From Streptomyces sp. RPT161 (GTDB lineage Bacteria; Actinomycetota; Actinomycetes; Streptomycetales; Streptomycetaceae), in the NCBI RefSeq assembly GCF_027533845.1, contig NZ_JAPZVN010000023.1, positions 1 through 64,000 on the forward strand: a stretch of 64,000 nucleotides of DNA. The letters are read 5' to 3'. Each line of letters begins with the position of its first letter. Position 1 is the first letter of the stretch. Shown piece after piece: positions 39,458-49,171 of the stretch. A program made the position numbers and the translations under genes. Below the pieces are notes generated by a model that was given only the letters and a program-made list of their open reading frames with translations, was not told the DNA's origin and made no database searches.

Positions 39458-40669
39458 ATGAGCCGCCTCCAGCAGACCGAGGGCCTGACCGACATCCAGC
39501 GCGAGATCCTGTCCACCGTCCGGGACTTCGTGGACAAGGAGATCCTTCCGGTCGCGACCGAACTCGAACACCGCGACGAGTACCCCACGCAGATAGTGGA
39601 GGGACTCAAGGAGTTGGGCGTCTTCGGCCTGATGATCCCCGAGGAGTACGGGGGGCTCGGGGAATCCCTGCTCACCTACGCGCTGTGCGTCGAGGAGATC
39701 TCCCGTGGGTGGATGAGCGTCTCCGGCATCATCAACACCCATTTCATCGTCGCCTACATGCTCAAGCAGCACGGTACGCAGGAGCAGAAGGACCACTTCC
39801 TGCCGAAGATGGCGACCGGTGATATCCGCGGCGCGTTCTCGATGTCCGAGCCGGGGCTCGGCTCCGACGTTTCCGCCATTCGCACCAAGGCGGTCCGAAG
39901 CGGTGAAGAGTACGTCATCAACGGCCAGAAGATGTGGCTGACCAACGGCGGTTCTTCAAATCTCGTCGCGGTGCTGTGCCGCACCGACGAGGGCCAGCCG
40001 GAAGGCGCCCCGCCGCACCGGTCGATGACCACCTTCCTCATCGAGAAGGAGCCGGGCTTCGGCCCGAACACCAAGGTCCCCGGCCTCACCGTGCCCGGCA
40101 AGATCGAGAAAATGGGCTACAAGGGCGTGGACACCACCGAGTTGGTGCTGGAGGACGTACACGTTCCGGCGGACCGGGTGCTCGGCGGCCAAAGCGGCCG
40201 TGGTTTCTACCAGATGATGGACGGCGTCGAGGTCGGGCGCGTCAACGTTGCGGCGCGCGGCTGCGGCGTGGCGCGCCGGGCCTTCGAGTTGGGGGTGGAG
40301 TACGCCCAGCAGCGGCACACCTTCGGCAAACCGATCGCCCAGCACCAGGCGATCCAGTTCAAGCTCGCGGAGATGGCCACCAAGGTGGAGGCGGCCCATC
40401 AAATGATGATTAACGCGGCCCGCAAGAAGGATTCCGGACAGCGCAACGACCTTGAGGCAGGCATGGCGAAGTACCTCGCCTCCGAGTACTGCAAAGAGGT
40501 GGTGGAAGACGCCTTCCGGATCCACGGTGGATACGGCTTCTCCAAGGAGTACGAGATCGAGCGGCTGTACCGCGAGGCGCCGATGCTGCTGATCGGCGAG
40601 GGCACCGCCGAGATCCAGAAAATGATCATCGGGCGGCGCCTACTGGAGGAGTACCGAATCCAGGGCTAA
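39458..40669 (+). CDS. Acyl-CoA dehydrogenase, methylsuccinyl-CoA dehydrogenase-type
   Basis: A 403-residue FAD-dependent acyl-CoA dehydrogenase. Signatures: FSMSEPGLGSDVSAIRT (FAD/substrate loop), MWLTNGGSSNLVAVLCR, and the C-terminal GYGFSKEYEIERLYREAP with LIGEGTAEIQKMIIG carrying the catalytic-base Glu position. Genomic context (ccr, ecm, MaoC) makes methylsuccinyl-CoA the likely substrate, oxidised to mesaconyl-CoA. It is the last gene of the ethylmalonyl-CoA operon; psd follows after a 168-base gap with its own putative promoter. Confidence 0.85.
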   Translation: MSRLQQTEGLTDIQREILSTVRDFVDKEILPVATELEHRDEYPTQIVEGLKELGVFGLMIPEEYGGLGESLLTYALCVEEISRGWMSVSGIINTHFIVAYMLKQHGTQEQKDHFLPKMATGDIRGAFSMSEPGLGSDVSAIRTKAVRSGEEYVINGQKMWLTNGGSSNLVAVLCRTDEGQPEGAPPHRSMTTFLIEKEPGFGPNTKVPGLTVPGKIEKMGYKGVDTTELVLEDVHVPADRVLGGQSGRGFYQMMDGVEVGRVNVAARGCGVARRAFELGVEYAQQRHTFGKPIAQHQAIQFKLAEMATKVEAAHQMMINAARKKDSGQRNDLEAGMAKYLASEYCKEVVEDAFRIHGGYGFSKEYEIERLYREAPMLLIGEGTAEIQKMIIGRRLLEEYRIQG

Positions 40670-40748
40670 ATGTCCACTTCTGTGGCTTTTGTCCGCGAAA
40701 AAGATCACACCCGGTCATCGGTTTGCGGCCACCGACTCGCCCTTGAGC

Positions 40749-40777
40749 TTGCCGAGTTGCTGGTCGCAACCGATACC
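40749..40777 (+). promoter_or_regulatory. Possible psd promoter with a small inverted repeat
   Basis: TTGCCG (40749-40754) and GATACC (40772-40777) are spaced by 17 bases, a plausible -35/-10 pair of the main sigma factor. The spacer contains GTTGC-tggtc-GCAAC, an inverted repeat that could be an operator. psd starts 60 bases downstream. Confidence 0.35.
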
Positions 40778-40837
40778 ATCGGGAAAAGCCGCCGTCCCCG
40801 TTTCTCTCGCGGCAATCCTCCGCTACGAAGGTCATCC

Positions 40838-41485
40838 ATGCCCCACAGCCCATCCTCTGCACAACGCGGCCGGGTCCGCCTCGCGCGTGGAGCGTCGCCG
40901 TGGCTCCTCCCGACCGTCGCCGCCGCAGCGGTCAGCCTGACCCGCGCCCGACGCTCCGGCCGCTGGGCGGCTGTGGCCGTACCGACCACCGCCCTCGCGG
41001 CGGGCATGCTGTGGTTCTTCCGCGACCCCGAGCGTGAGATCGCTCACGGCCGCGTCATCTCCCCGGCAGACGGTGTGGTGCAGAGCATCATGCCCTGGAA
41101 GGACGGCCGCACCCGCGTCGCGATCTTCATGAGCCCGCTGAACGTCCATGTGAACCGCGCCCCGCTGGCGGGCACGGTCACCTCCGTCGAGCACATCCCC
41201 GGCGGGTTCGTTCCGGCGTTCAACAAGGAGAGCGAGAACAACGAGCGGGTCGTCTGGCACTTCGACACCGAGCTGGGCGACATCGAGATGGTCCAGATCG
41301 CTGGTGCCGTCGCCCGGCGCATCGTGCCCTACGTCACACAGGGCACCAAGGTGGAACAGGGCGAGCGGATCGGGCTGATCCGCTTCGGTTCACGGGTCGA
41401 CGTCTACCTGCCGGAGGGGATCGAGCCGGCCGTCGAGGTCGGCCAGACCACACAGGCTGGGGTGACTCGCCTTGACCGTGGTTGA
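40838..41485 (+). CDS. psd: Phosphatidylserine decarboxylase
   Basis: A 215-residue enzyme of the short (archaeal/actinobacterial) PSD type. Two hydrophobic segments anchor the N-terminus (about residues 22-60), followed by FFRDPER, ISPADGVVQ, IFMSPLNVHVNRAP and VPAFNKESENNE. The self-processing site is RFGSR with Ser185 becoming the pyruvoyl group of the small subunit. It converts phosphatidylserine to phosphatidylethanolamine. ATG 40838 has GAAGG upstream. The stop is overlapped by the pssA start, so synthesis and decarboxylation of phosphatidylserine are co-expressed. Confidence 0.93.
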   Translation: MPHSPSSAQRGRVRLARGASPWLLPTVAAAAVSLTRARRSGRWAAVAVPTTALAAGMLWFFRDPEREIAHGRVISPADGVVQSIMPWKDGRTRVAIFMSPLNVHVNRAPLAGTVTSVEHIPGGFVPAFNKESENNERVVWHFDTELGDIEMVQIAGAVARRIVPYVTQGTKVEQGERIGLIRFGSRVDVYLPEGIEPAVEVGQTTQAGVTRLDRG

Positions 41486-42341
41486 TCCCGACACACAACC
41501 TCCCTGGGTCACCGAGATCGAAGAGGACGACGCCGACGACATGCCGGTGTCCACCCGGTTGTCGATAGCGGACACCCTCACCCTCGGTAACGCCACCTGC
41601 GGCTTCATGGCGGTGTACTTCACCACCACCGGCGTGCTGGTCCCGCACCTGATGGGCCAGACCGACGGCGGGATGGCCCGGCACAGCGCCGCCACCGCCG
41701 TGATGCTGATGCTGCTCGCCTCGGTCTTCGACCTGTTCGACGGCCTGGTGGCGCGCAAGCTGCGCAGCTCGGCGATGGGCGCGGAGCTCGACAACCTCTC
41801 CGACCTGATCAGCTTCGGGCTGGCACCGGCGTACTTCGTGGTGGTCTGGGGCATGGTCGCCGACGACGGCCACCAGCACGTCTCCGCGGTGGCGGCGATC
41901 GTGGTGGTGCTGGCCGTGGTGCTGCGGCTGGCAAGGTTCTCCTGCACCACCATGAAGGACGGGATCTTCCAGGGCATGCCGAGCCCCATGGGCGCCCTGA
42001 CGATCGTCTCCGCGACGCTGCTGCGGCTGCCGTTCCTGCCGACGCTGGCGATCATCGTCGGTGTGGCATGGCTCATGGTGAGCCGGGTCGAGTACCCCAA
42101 GCCGCGCGGACGACTGGCGATCGCCACCCTGTGCTGGATCTTCATCAGCATGGGCTGCCTGGCGGCCTGGGCGGCCGACTCCCCGGGTGCGCAGGTTCTG
42201 CTCCAGGCCGGTGCGGCGCTCCAGGTGGTGATGGCGGCGGTCATTCCGCTGTTCGCCACCTTCCGGCGGGTGAACACGATCCGCGGCAACCGGCGCGACG
42301 CCCGGGCCGCACGGGCCGCGGAGCGCCTGCCGCTGGGCTGA
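41472..42341 (+). CDS. pssA: CDP-diacylglycerol--serine O-phosphatidyltransferase
   Basis: A 289-residue integral membrane enzyme of the CDP-alcohol phosphatidyltransferase family. The family motif D-x2-DG-x2-AR-x8-G-x3-D-x3-D is complete (FDLFDGLVARKLRSSAMG and ELDNLSDLISFG, about residues 86-116). About seven hydrophobic segments are visible. It makes phosphatidylserine from CDP-diacylglycerol and serine for the psd product upstream. TTG 41472 lies inside psd; GTG 41478 is an alternative. A bidirectional terminator follows. Confidence 0.93.
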   Translation: MTVVDPDTQPPWVTEIEEDDADDMPVSTRLSIADTLTLGNATCGFMAVYFTTTGVLVPHLMGQTDGGMARHSAATAVMLMLLASVFDLFDGLVARKLRSSAMGAELDNLSDLISFGLAPAYFVVVWGMVADDGHQHVSAVAAIVVVLAVVLRLARFSCTTMKDGIFQGMPSPMGALTIVSATLLRLPFLPTLAIIVGVAWLMVSRVEYPKPRGRLAIATLCWIFISMGCLAAWAADSPGAQVLLQAGAALQVVMAAVIPLFATFRRVNTIRGNRRDARAARAAERLPLG

Positions 42342-42361
42342 GCCTCCACAGCGTAGGACTG

Positions 42362-42387
42362 GGTGGGCGGGAGATCTCCCGCCCACC
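42362..42387. terminator. Bidirectional terminator between pssA and glycerate kinase
   Basis: A perfect 26-base palindrome with arms GGTGGGCGGGAGA and TCTCCCGCCCACC, followed on the + strand by a T-rich TTTCGTCCTT. It sits between two convergent genes and can serve both. Confidence 0.85.
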
Positions 42388-42432
42388 TTTCGTCCTTGTA
42401 GGCGTCAACAGGCCACCGGTCGTTGCCGGTGG

Positions 42433-43590
42433 TTAATGAGGCGGCCGTCGCAGGACCAGGAAGTCGTCGGCGATCCGCTGCGCCACCCGCTCCAGCAGCG
42501 GCCCCGCTTCCGCGATGGACCGGGAGACGTCCGGCTCCAGCTCGGTGAGCGCATAGGCGCGGCGGATCCCCGCTGCCCCCAGCTCCGCGGGTGGCAGCGC
42601 CAGCCGCCCGCAGACCGCGACGACGTCGAGCCCACGGGCGCGCGCCGCCTGCGCCACACCCGCGGGGGCCTTGCCGTGCAGCGTCTGCGCGTCGAGCGAG
42701 CCCTCACCGGTGATCACGAAATCGGCCCGGGCCAGCGCCTCCGCGAAGCCCAGCAGCTCGAACAGCACCTCGACCCCGGGCCGGAACACCGCCCCCAGGC
42801 CCACCAGCGCCCCGTAACCGATGCCGCCCGCCGCGCCCGCGCCCGGGGCCTGCGCGGCCTCCACCGCGCGGACGCCGACCGCCTTGCCCAGCACGTCCAC
42901 ATACCGGCCCAGTGCGGCGTCCAGCGCCACGACGTCGGCGGCGGAGGCGCCCTTCTGCGGGCCGTAGACGGCCGCGGCGCCCTTGGGGCCGCGCAGCGGG
43001 TTGTCCACGTCGCTGGCGAGCACGATCTCGGCCTCGGCGAGCCGCGGGTCAAGGCCGCTGAGGTCGGCCGCGGCGAGCGCGGCCAGCGCCGCGCCACCGG
43101 AACCGACCGGCTTGCCGTCAGCGTCGGTGAATTCCGCGCCGAGTGCGGCCAGCATCCCGGCCCCGCCGTCCGTCGTGGCGCTGCCACCCACCCCGAGCAC
43201 GATGGTGCGCGCTCCGGCGTCCAGCGCGGCGCGCAGCAGCTCCCCGGTGCCGTACGTCGTCGCGGTGAGCGGTGCGAAGACGCCGTCCGGCAGCTGCCGA
43301 AGGCCCGACGCCTCGGCCATCTCGACCACGGCCACGGTGTCGCCCAGCGCGTAGGCCGCGGTCACCGGACCGCCGAGCGGCCCGGTGACGCGTGCGGTCC
43401 GCCGTTCGAATCCGGCGGCGACCGCCGCGTCCACCGTGCCGTCACCGCCGTCGGCGACCGGCAGGAACTCGACGCGCAGGCCGGGCACCGCCCGGCGCAG
43501 GCCGGTGGTGAGGTGCTGGGCCACCTCGGTGGCCGTGAGCGAACCCTTGAACTTGTCCGCGGCGATCAGCACGCTGCGAATTTCTGCCAC
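42433..43590 (-). CDS. glxK: Glycerate kinase
   Basis: A 385-residue glycerate 2-kinase of the GarK/GlxK family. Motifs: IAADKFKGSLTA (residues 9-20), VADGGDGTVDAA, the glycine-rich GVGGSATTDGGAGM (about 153-166) and ITGEGSLDAQTLHGKAP near the C-terminus. It phosphorylates D-glycerate, linking glyoxylate/serine metabolism to glycolysis. GTG 43590 has GGAG nine bases upstream. It is a single convergent transcription unit; the glyoxylate made by the neighbouring ethylmalonyl-CoA pathway offers a possible metabolic link. Confidence 0.92.
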   Translation of the reverse strand: MAEIRSVLIAADKFKGSLTATEVAQHLTTGLRRAVPGLRVEFLPVADGGDGTVDAAVAAGFERRTARVTGPLGGPVTAAYALGDTVAVVEMAEASGLRQLPDGVFAPLTATTYGTGELLRAALDAGARTIVLGVGGSATTDGGAGMLAALGAEFTDADGKPVGSGGAALAALAAADLSGLDPRLAEAEIVLASDVDNPLRGPKGAAAVYGPQKGASAADVVALDAALGRYVDVLGKAVGVRAVEAAQAPGAGAAGGIGYGALVGLGAVFRPGVEVLFELLGFAEALARADFVITGEGSLDAQTLHGKAPAGVAQAARARGLDVVAVCGRLALPPAELGAAGIRRAYALTELEPDVSRSIAEAGPLLERVAQRIADDFLVLRRPPH

Positions 43591-43725
43591 CTCTGCACTC
43601 TCCAGGAGTTAAGTCGCGCCGCTTTGGACCTTATCCGTCCGGTGGGCCCGGTGCCCATGGTCACCGTCGGCGAGCCACTCCCAGCAGCCCCACATATGCG
43701 GACATAGTGGGGCAACACAAGTGCC

Positions 43726-45398
43726 CTGGACACCGATCAGCCCCTGGCCCACGAACCGCGCGACGAGTCCCCCGACTTCACACTGTTCTCCGTCGGAGCC
43801 CTCCTGGTAGTCGCGGTCGTGGCGTGGGGCGCCCTCGGCAGGGCATCGCTGGACTGGGCCTCCAGCGCCGCGCTCCGCTGGGTGCTGAGCAACTTCGGCC
43901 GGCTGTTCGTGATCGCCGCCGACGCCTTCCTGGTACTGGCCGTGGTGATCGCCTTCAGCCGCTTCGGGCTCATCAGGCTCGGCCGGGACGAGGACGAGCC
44001 CGAGTTCGACAACCTCGCCTGGGTGGCGATGATGTTCAGCGCGGGCATGGGCATCGGCCTGATGTTCTACGGCGTCGGCGAACCACTCCAGCACTATGTG
44101 AACCCGCCACCAGGAAGCGGCGTTCCGCAGCACTCCCCCGCGGCGGCCAGGACCGCGCTGGAGTACTCGTTCTTCCACTGGACCCTCCAGCCGTGGGCCA
44201 TCTACGGCATGGCCGGGCTGGCGCTGGCCTACGCGGGATTCCGCAAGGGCCGCGGCAACCGGCTCAGTTCGGTGTTCGTCCCGCTCATCGGCGAGGCGCG
44301 GGCGCGGGGTTGGCCCGGTCGCGCGATCGACCTGCTCGCCGTCTTCGCCACCGTCTTCGGCACTGCCACCAGCCTCGGCCTGGGCGCCCTACAGGTCGTC
44401 AAGGGCCTCCAACTCACCGCCCAGGTACGCGACTCCAGGGCGCTGGAGCTGGTCGTCATCGCCGCGTTGAGCGCGGCGTTCGTCGCCTCCGCCTTCTCCG
44501 GACTGCACAAGGGCGTCAAATGGCTGAGCACGATCAACGTGGTGCTCGCCGCCGTCGTCATGGTCTTCGTGTTCGTCGTCGGCCCGACCGTGTACGTGCT
44601 CAACAGCGTTCCGGCCAGCGTCGGCGGCTATCTGCACGACATGCTGGTGATGTCGTCGCGCACCGGGGCGTTCGTGGACGCCAAGTGGCTCGGCAGCTGG
44701 ACCATCTTCTACTGGGCGTGGTGGCTGTCCTGGGCGCCGTTCGTCGGCACGTTCATCGCACGCATCTCCCGCGGCCGTACCATCCGGCAGTTCCTGGTCG
44801 GCGTGCTGCTGGTGCCCAGCGGGGCGACGGTGGTGTGGTTCTGGGTGATGGGCGGCAGCGCGAGCCGGCTGGACGCGACGGGGGCGGCCCCGCTCACCTC
44901 GACCGTCACCCAGGGCGCCGAGGCCTCCCTGTTCGGCTGCTGCGGTCACTGCCGCTGGGGACGGTGACGTCCTGGATCGCCATGGTGCTGGTGATGACCT
45001 ACTTCATCACCAGCGCGGACTCGGCCTCGCTGGTGATGGGGTCGCTGTGCAGTCGTGGCGCGCTGCACCCGCGCACCTGGCTGGTCGCGGTGTGGGGGGT
45101 GCTGATGGCGGCGGTCGCCGCCGCGCTGCTGGTGGCGGGCGGGCTGTCGTCGCTGCAGACGGTGACGATCCTGGTGGCACTGCCGTTCGTTGTGGTGATG
45201 CTGGCGCTGTGCTGGTCGCTGCTGGGCGAACTGTGCACCGACCCCGGCGCGGGCCCGGCCCGGCACCACGCACTGCACGGCCTGCGGGCCGCGGGCCGCG
45301 CCGCCGTGGGTGACGCGTTGACCGAACGCGCGGCCGTCCGGCGCACACCACCGCGCCCGGTCGCGGAGCCGGTGCGCGAGCGCGACACCGACAACTGA
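43726..45398 (+). pseudogene. BCCT-family (betaine/choline) transporter, frameshifted
   Basis: The + strand encodes a betaine/carnitine/choline transporter split over two frames. The first frame runs from about 43,726 (no ATG/GTG in the right place; first GTG 43819) with LAWVAMMFSAGMGIGLMFYG and FFHWTLQPWAIYGMAGLAL, and continues to SLFG near 44,937. There the frame breaks: one base appears missing just after TTCGGC, and the homologous LLRSLPLGTVTSWIAMVL continues in another frame to 45,398. BCCT proteins normally run through this point without a gap. The N-terminal start also fits only after a second one-base change near 43,724. It is either a decayed gene or contains sequencing errors. Confidence 0.75.
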
Positions 45399-45621
45399 CC
45401 ACCGCCCAAAGGGCGCTGGCCGGAAATCGCGAGCGGCTCGGAGGTTTGGCGACGCGCCAGCGACCAAGTCCCGCCCGGCGGCGAGCAACCACAACATCGC
45501 GCACCAGCGGTCACACGGCCGCCCGCGACCCACGAGGACTCAGCGCCGAATCCCAGCAAGGGCACCACGTGTTCGACCGAAAATCGGCGCCGCCCGGCGT
45601 ATTGATCGGCACAATGGGTGT

Positions 45622-46020
45622 GTGCCGCAATACGCCGAGATACAACTCGACCCCGACACCTCCGTGCGCCTGGAACTCGCGCCGGTCGGTGTCCTCCAGC
45701 AGCCCGCCGCGGCGGACGATGCCGGGAGTGACGCCGCTGACCTGCCGGACGGCATCGCCGGGTCGGCGCCCGTCGGCCGGGCGGGTGCCGCCGCCTCGGC
45801 ACTGACCTCGGAGGCGCTGCGGTTCAGCCTGCGCCCACTCGGCCCGCTGCTCCAGGAGGTGCACGACTCGGTCAGCGCCATCAAGAACCCGCCGCAGGAG
45901 ATCAGCGTCGAGTTCGGTGTCCAGATCGGCCAGGACCTCAAGCTCGGCATCGTGGGCGCCCGTGGGCACGCGAGCCTGATGGTCACGGCTTCCTGGCAGG
46001 TCGGTCAGGATTCGGAGTGA
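45622..46020 (+). CDS. Trypco1-domain (CU044_2847-type) protein
   Basis: A 132-residue beta-rich protein of the trypsin-co-occurring domain 1 family (CU044_2847 type). It has an N-terminal strand set (IQLDPDTSVRLELAPVGVLQ), an acidic Ala/Asp-rich linker (about 28-60), and the C-terminal family core with KNPPQEISVEFGVQIGQDLK and a final strand ASLMVTASWQVG. Members sit beside trypsin-like proteases in conflict systems and are thought to be adaptor or substrate partners. The start is GTG 45622. It is six bases ahead of the trypsin-VMAP gene and so opens the four-gene operon. Confidence 0.85.
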   Translation: MPQYAEIQLDPDTSVRLELAPVGVLQQPAAADDAGSDAADLPDGIAGSAPVGRAGAAASALTSEALRFSLRPLGPLLQEVHDSVSAIKNPPQEISVEFGVQIGQDLKLGIVGARGHASLMVTASWQVGQDSE

Positions 46021-46026
46021 GCACCT

Positions 46027-48207
46027 ATGGGGTGGTTCCGGTACGCCAGCGGGGATGACTCGGCGGGGGTTCACGGCGCCTTCGTCTCCGTGTTACGGGA
46101 GAGCGACCGCCGGGCCGCCGGCGGCGGGGTGCTGCTCACCGAGCGCCATCTGCTGACCTGCGCCCATGTGGTCAACGTGGCGCTGGGAAAGGAGTTGTTG
46201 GCGCCCGCCGATCCCGGGCCGGTACGGATCGGGGCCGTCTTCCCCGGCACCGGTTCCCGGGCGCCGCACGAGGCGCGGGTCGCGCACTGGGTGCCGCCGC
46301 GGCGCACCGGCGGCGGGCTGGACTGGAGCGGCGACCTCGCCGTGCTCGAACTCGACGCCCCCGCGCCCGCGGTGCCGCCGCGCTGGTCGGAGATGGTGCC
46401 GGGGCAGGGGGTGCGCGCCTGGCACGGCGGTGGGCACGCGGCCACGTTCGTCGAGGTCATGGTGAAGGAGTGCGACGGCTGGATCGGCTATGTCGACGGT
46501 GAGCTGTCCGGCGCGGCGATCGGGCCCGGTTACAGCGGCGGCCCCCTGTGGTCGGAGCGCGAGGGCGCCTTCGTGGGCCTGGTGGCGGCGCAACTCCAGG
46601 CGCCCGACGGCCCCTTGGCGGCCCACCATGTGGTGCGCCGCGGTTGGGCCATCCCGTGGCAGGCGGTGCGCGCGGAGCTGGAGTCCACGGGGGCAGGCCC
46701 GCTGCTCGCCGCGGCGGGCGACGGCGCGGAGGACGCCCAGCGGGTGCCGCACCAGTTGCTGCTGCCGCTGGCGGCGCTGCTGAGCGACCCGGCGGAGCGC
46801 GCCGACAAGGCCCGGCGGCTGGCCGAGCAGTGCGGACTGCACGCCCTGGACGACGGTTCCGCGCCCACGTACGAGGAGTTGGCGGCGGTGCTCGCCGAGT
46901 ATCCGCGTGCCCTGCCGTCGCTCACCGAGGTGCTGGTACCGACCGCGCACAGCTCCTCGGCCCGTGACGCCATCGACACCCTGCACGCCACCGGCCCGCT
47001 GGCGGCGGGCTCCCGGCTGCTGTCGTACACCGAACACCACTACCTGCTGGCCCTGCTGCGGCAGCACGCCAAGGCCGACCCGGCCCTGCTGCCGCGCGCC
47101 GCGCGGGGCGCGCTCGCCTACGCGGAACTGCCGCAGCCGGTACGGGCGGCGAGGATCGCGCCGGAGGCCGTGGAAGCAGCGGTGGACGCGTTGGAGGAAC
47201 TCGGCGACAGCGGGCGGGTACCGGACGGCACCCCGCGGGTGCCCGCACTGCTTCGCGTGGCCGAGTACGTGGCGGCGGCGCTGGACGGCGCGGCCGGTGA
47301 CGAACTGTGCGGCTGGAGCGACCAGGTGGCCACCCGGCTGGGCATCCACCCGGCCGCGCTGGCCGAACGCCGCAGGGACGCCGAGGAGTGGGCCAGCAGC
47401 CGCCACACCGACAGCGGCGGCACCGTCGTCCGGCTCACCCGGCGCCCCGGCGACCCGTCCGGCGCCTACCGGTGCACGGTGTGGCGGATGGCCCCGGACG
47501 GCACCGCGACCCGCGCCTCCACGGGCGCGGACCGCCCGCTGAGCGGCCCGGAGATCGCCGGCCTGGTGCGGGACACGGTGGCGCCGGACGACGAGGAGGC
47601 GCCTCTGGTCGAATTCGTGGTGGATCGCGACGCGCTGCAACTGCCGGTGGACGAGTGGCGCGAGGCCGAGCCGGACGACACGGACCCGTACGGCATCTTC
47701 GCCCCGGCGGCACTCGGCGCCGACTTCCGTGTGGTGCTGCGCTGCCCGGAGCTGCGCCGAAGGTCTCCGACGGGCGCGGCGGACCTTCGGCGACGATGGG
47801 CCGGATGCCGCACCGAGGAGACGCTGGCGGTGGACGAACTCATGGGCGACGTAAGGGCGTTGAAGGATACACTCAACAGGACGCGGCAGCGTTCGACCGG
47901 CCGGGTGGTGCTGCACGGCCCCGTGGCCCGTCGCATCCAACTGCTTCAGGTGTGCCTGTTCATGGGCGTTCCGGTGGTGCTGTGGGACCGGACGGCGGCC
48001 GGGCGGGACGACGGGCGGCATCTGGACGAGATCGATTCCGCGGGCCCGTTGGACTCGCTGCCGGAACGTGTCAGGGACTTCCGTGTCGGTGTGTACGCCG
48101 ATTCGGAGCGCACCGCGCGGCCCTCGCTGGTCTGGGAGGATCCGGACCGACCGCTTCCAGGTGGACTGTGGCTCGCGGACCCGGTGGCAATGACGGAGGA
48201 GAAGTGA
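46027..48207 (+). CDS. Trypsin-like protease fused to VMAP-type domain
   Basis: A 726-residue cytoplasmic protein without signal peptide. The N-terminal chymotrypsin-fold domain (about 15-215) has an intact catalytic triad by motif: His47 in LLTCAHVV, Asp103 in SGDLAVLEL, Ser170 in GPGYSGGPLW. A helical middle region (about 240-430) and a C-terminal VMAP-type region (about 440-720, with LEFVVDRDALQLP-like strands and GVPVVLWDR) follow. Such proteins are the centre of vWA-MoxR-associated (VMAP) ternary systems, in which an ATPase-gated trigger is thought to release the protease. Its stop overlaps the MoxR start (GTGA). Confidence 0.88.
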   Translation: MGWFRYASGDDSAGVHGAFVSVLRESDRRAAGGGVLLTERHLLTCAHVVNVALGKELLAPADPGPVRIGAVFPGTGSRAPHEARVAHWVPPRRTGGGLDWSGDLAVLELDAPAPAVPPRWSEMVPGQGVRAWHGGGHAATFVEVMVKECDGWIGYVDGELSGAAIGPGYSGGPLWSEREGAFVGLVAAQLQAPDGPLAAHHVVRRGWAIPWQAVRAELESTGAGPLLAAAGDGAEDAQRVPHQLLLPLAALLSDPAERADKARRLAEQCGLHALDDGSAPTYEELAAVLAEYPRALPSLTEVLVPTAHSSSARDAIDTLHATGPLAAGSRLLSYTEHHYLLALLRQHAKADPALLPRAARGALAYAELPQPVRAARIAPEAVEAAVDALEELGDSGRVPDGTPRVPALLRVAEYVAAALDGAAGDELCGWSDQVATRLGIHPAALAERRRDAEEWASSRHTDSGGTVVRLTRRPGDPSGAYRCTVWRMAPDGTATRASTGADRPLSGPEIAGLVRDTVAPDDEEAPLVEFVVDRDALQLPVDEWREAEPDDTDPYGIFAPAALGADFRVVLRCPELRRRSPTGAADLRRRWAGCRTEETLAVDELMGDVRALKDTLNRTRQRSTGRVVLHGPVARRIQLLQVCLFMGVPVVLWDRTAAGRDDGRHLDEIDSAGPLDSLPERVRDFRVGVYADSERTARPSLVWEDPDRPLPGGLWLADPVAMTEEK

Positions 48208-49166
48208 ACGGCAACACCGAGGACGGCGACTGGCGGCTGTTCCGCGGCGACGGTACGGTCCGCGACACCGTCTTCCCGGAACCGCCGCCATGGCGCCGGT
48301 TCGGCGAGGCGCCTCATGGACAGGCGCCGCGCCCGTACCTGATCGGTCGGGCGGAGTCCGATGTCGTCAACGCGGCACTGCATCTGCGCCGCCCGCTCCT
48401 GGTCACCGGTCATCCGGGCACCGGCAAGTCGTCGCTGGCGCGGGCGATCGCCCATGAGCTGGACCTGGGCCGGGTGTTGACCTGGCCGGTCAACAGCCGT
48501 TCCGTGCTCCAGGACGCACTGTACCGATATGACGCGATCGGGCGGCTTCGCGAGACCGCGCTGCGCCGCGACCGCGGCGAGGAGTCACCCGAGCCCGGCA
48601 TCGGCTCCTTCGTACGGCTCGGGCCGCTGGGCACGGCGCTGCTGCCGAAGAGCCGACCGCGGGTGCTGCTCATCGACGAACTCGACAAGGGCGATGTGGA
48701 CCTGCCCAACGACCTGTTGGCGGTCTTCGAGGACGGCTCGTTCGAGATCCCGGAGCTGGCCAGGCTGCCCCGTGAGCAGTCCGAGGTCGAGGTCTTCCCG
48801 GACGATCCGGACGGTGATCCGGTACCGGTGGTGCGCGGCCGGGTGTGCTGCACCCAGTTCCCGGTCGTGATCATCACCAGCAACGGCGAACGGGACTTCC
48901 CACCCGCCTTCCTGCGGCGCTGCGTCCGGCTGGACCTGCCGGACCCGGACGAGGAGCGGCTGCGCGAGATCGTCACCGCGCACCTCGGCGAGGACGCGCT
49001 GGAGGCGGTCGACGGTCTGCTGCGGGACTTCCTGGCCCGCCGGGCGCCGGGTGAGCTGGCCACCGACCAGTTGCTGAACGCGGTGTTCCTGCGCGCGGGC
49101 GGTGTCGATCTGGGCGCCGAGGGCCTGTTGGACGCCGTACTGCACCGGCTCGGCGGGGCGGTCTGA
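48204..49166 (+). CDS. MoxR-type AAA+ ATPase
   Basis: A 320-residue AAA+ ATPase. Walker A GHPGTGKSSLA at about residues 69-79, Walker B VLLIDELDKGD at about 153-163, sensor 1 VIITSNGERDFP, and the Arg finger region FLRRCVRLDLP. MoxR ATPases remodel partner proteins together with vWA-domain proteins; here the partners are the trypsin-VMAP protein upstream and the SAV_2336-type protein downstream. The GTG start overlaps the upstream stop; the next gene begins five bases after its own stop. All nucleotide-binding motifs are intact. Confidence 0.9.
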   Translation: MNGNTEDGDWRLFRGDGTVRDTVFPEPPPWRRFGEAPHGQAPRPYLIGRAESDVVNAALHLRRPLLVTGHPGTGKSSLARAIAHELDLGRVLTWPVNSRSVLQDALYRYDAIGRLRETALRRDRGEESPEPGIGSFVRLGPLGTALLPKSRPRVLLIDELDKGDVDLPNDLLAVFEDGSFEIPELARLPREQSEVEVFPDDPDGDPVPVVRGRVCCTQFPVVIITSNGERDFPPAFLRRCVRLDLPDPDEERLREIVTAHLGEDALEAVDGLLRDFLARRAPGELATDQLLNAVFLRAGGVDLGAEGLLDAVLHRLGGAV

Positions 49167-49171
49167 CCGCG

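Noticed and set aside
44925..44960. Programmed frameshift in the BCCT gene
   Set aside because: No slippery heptamer or downstream structure is apparent and the family does not use frameshifting; mutation or sequencing error is simpler.
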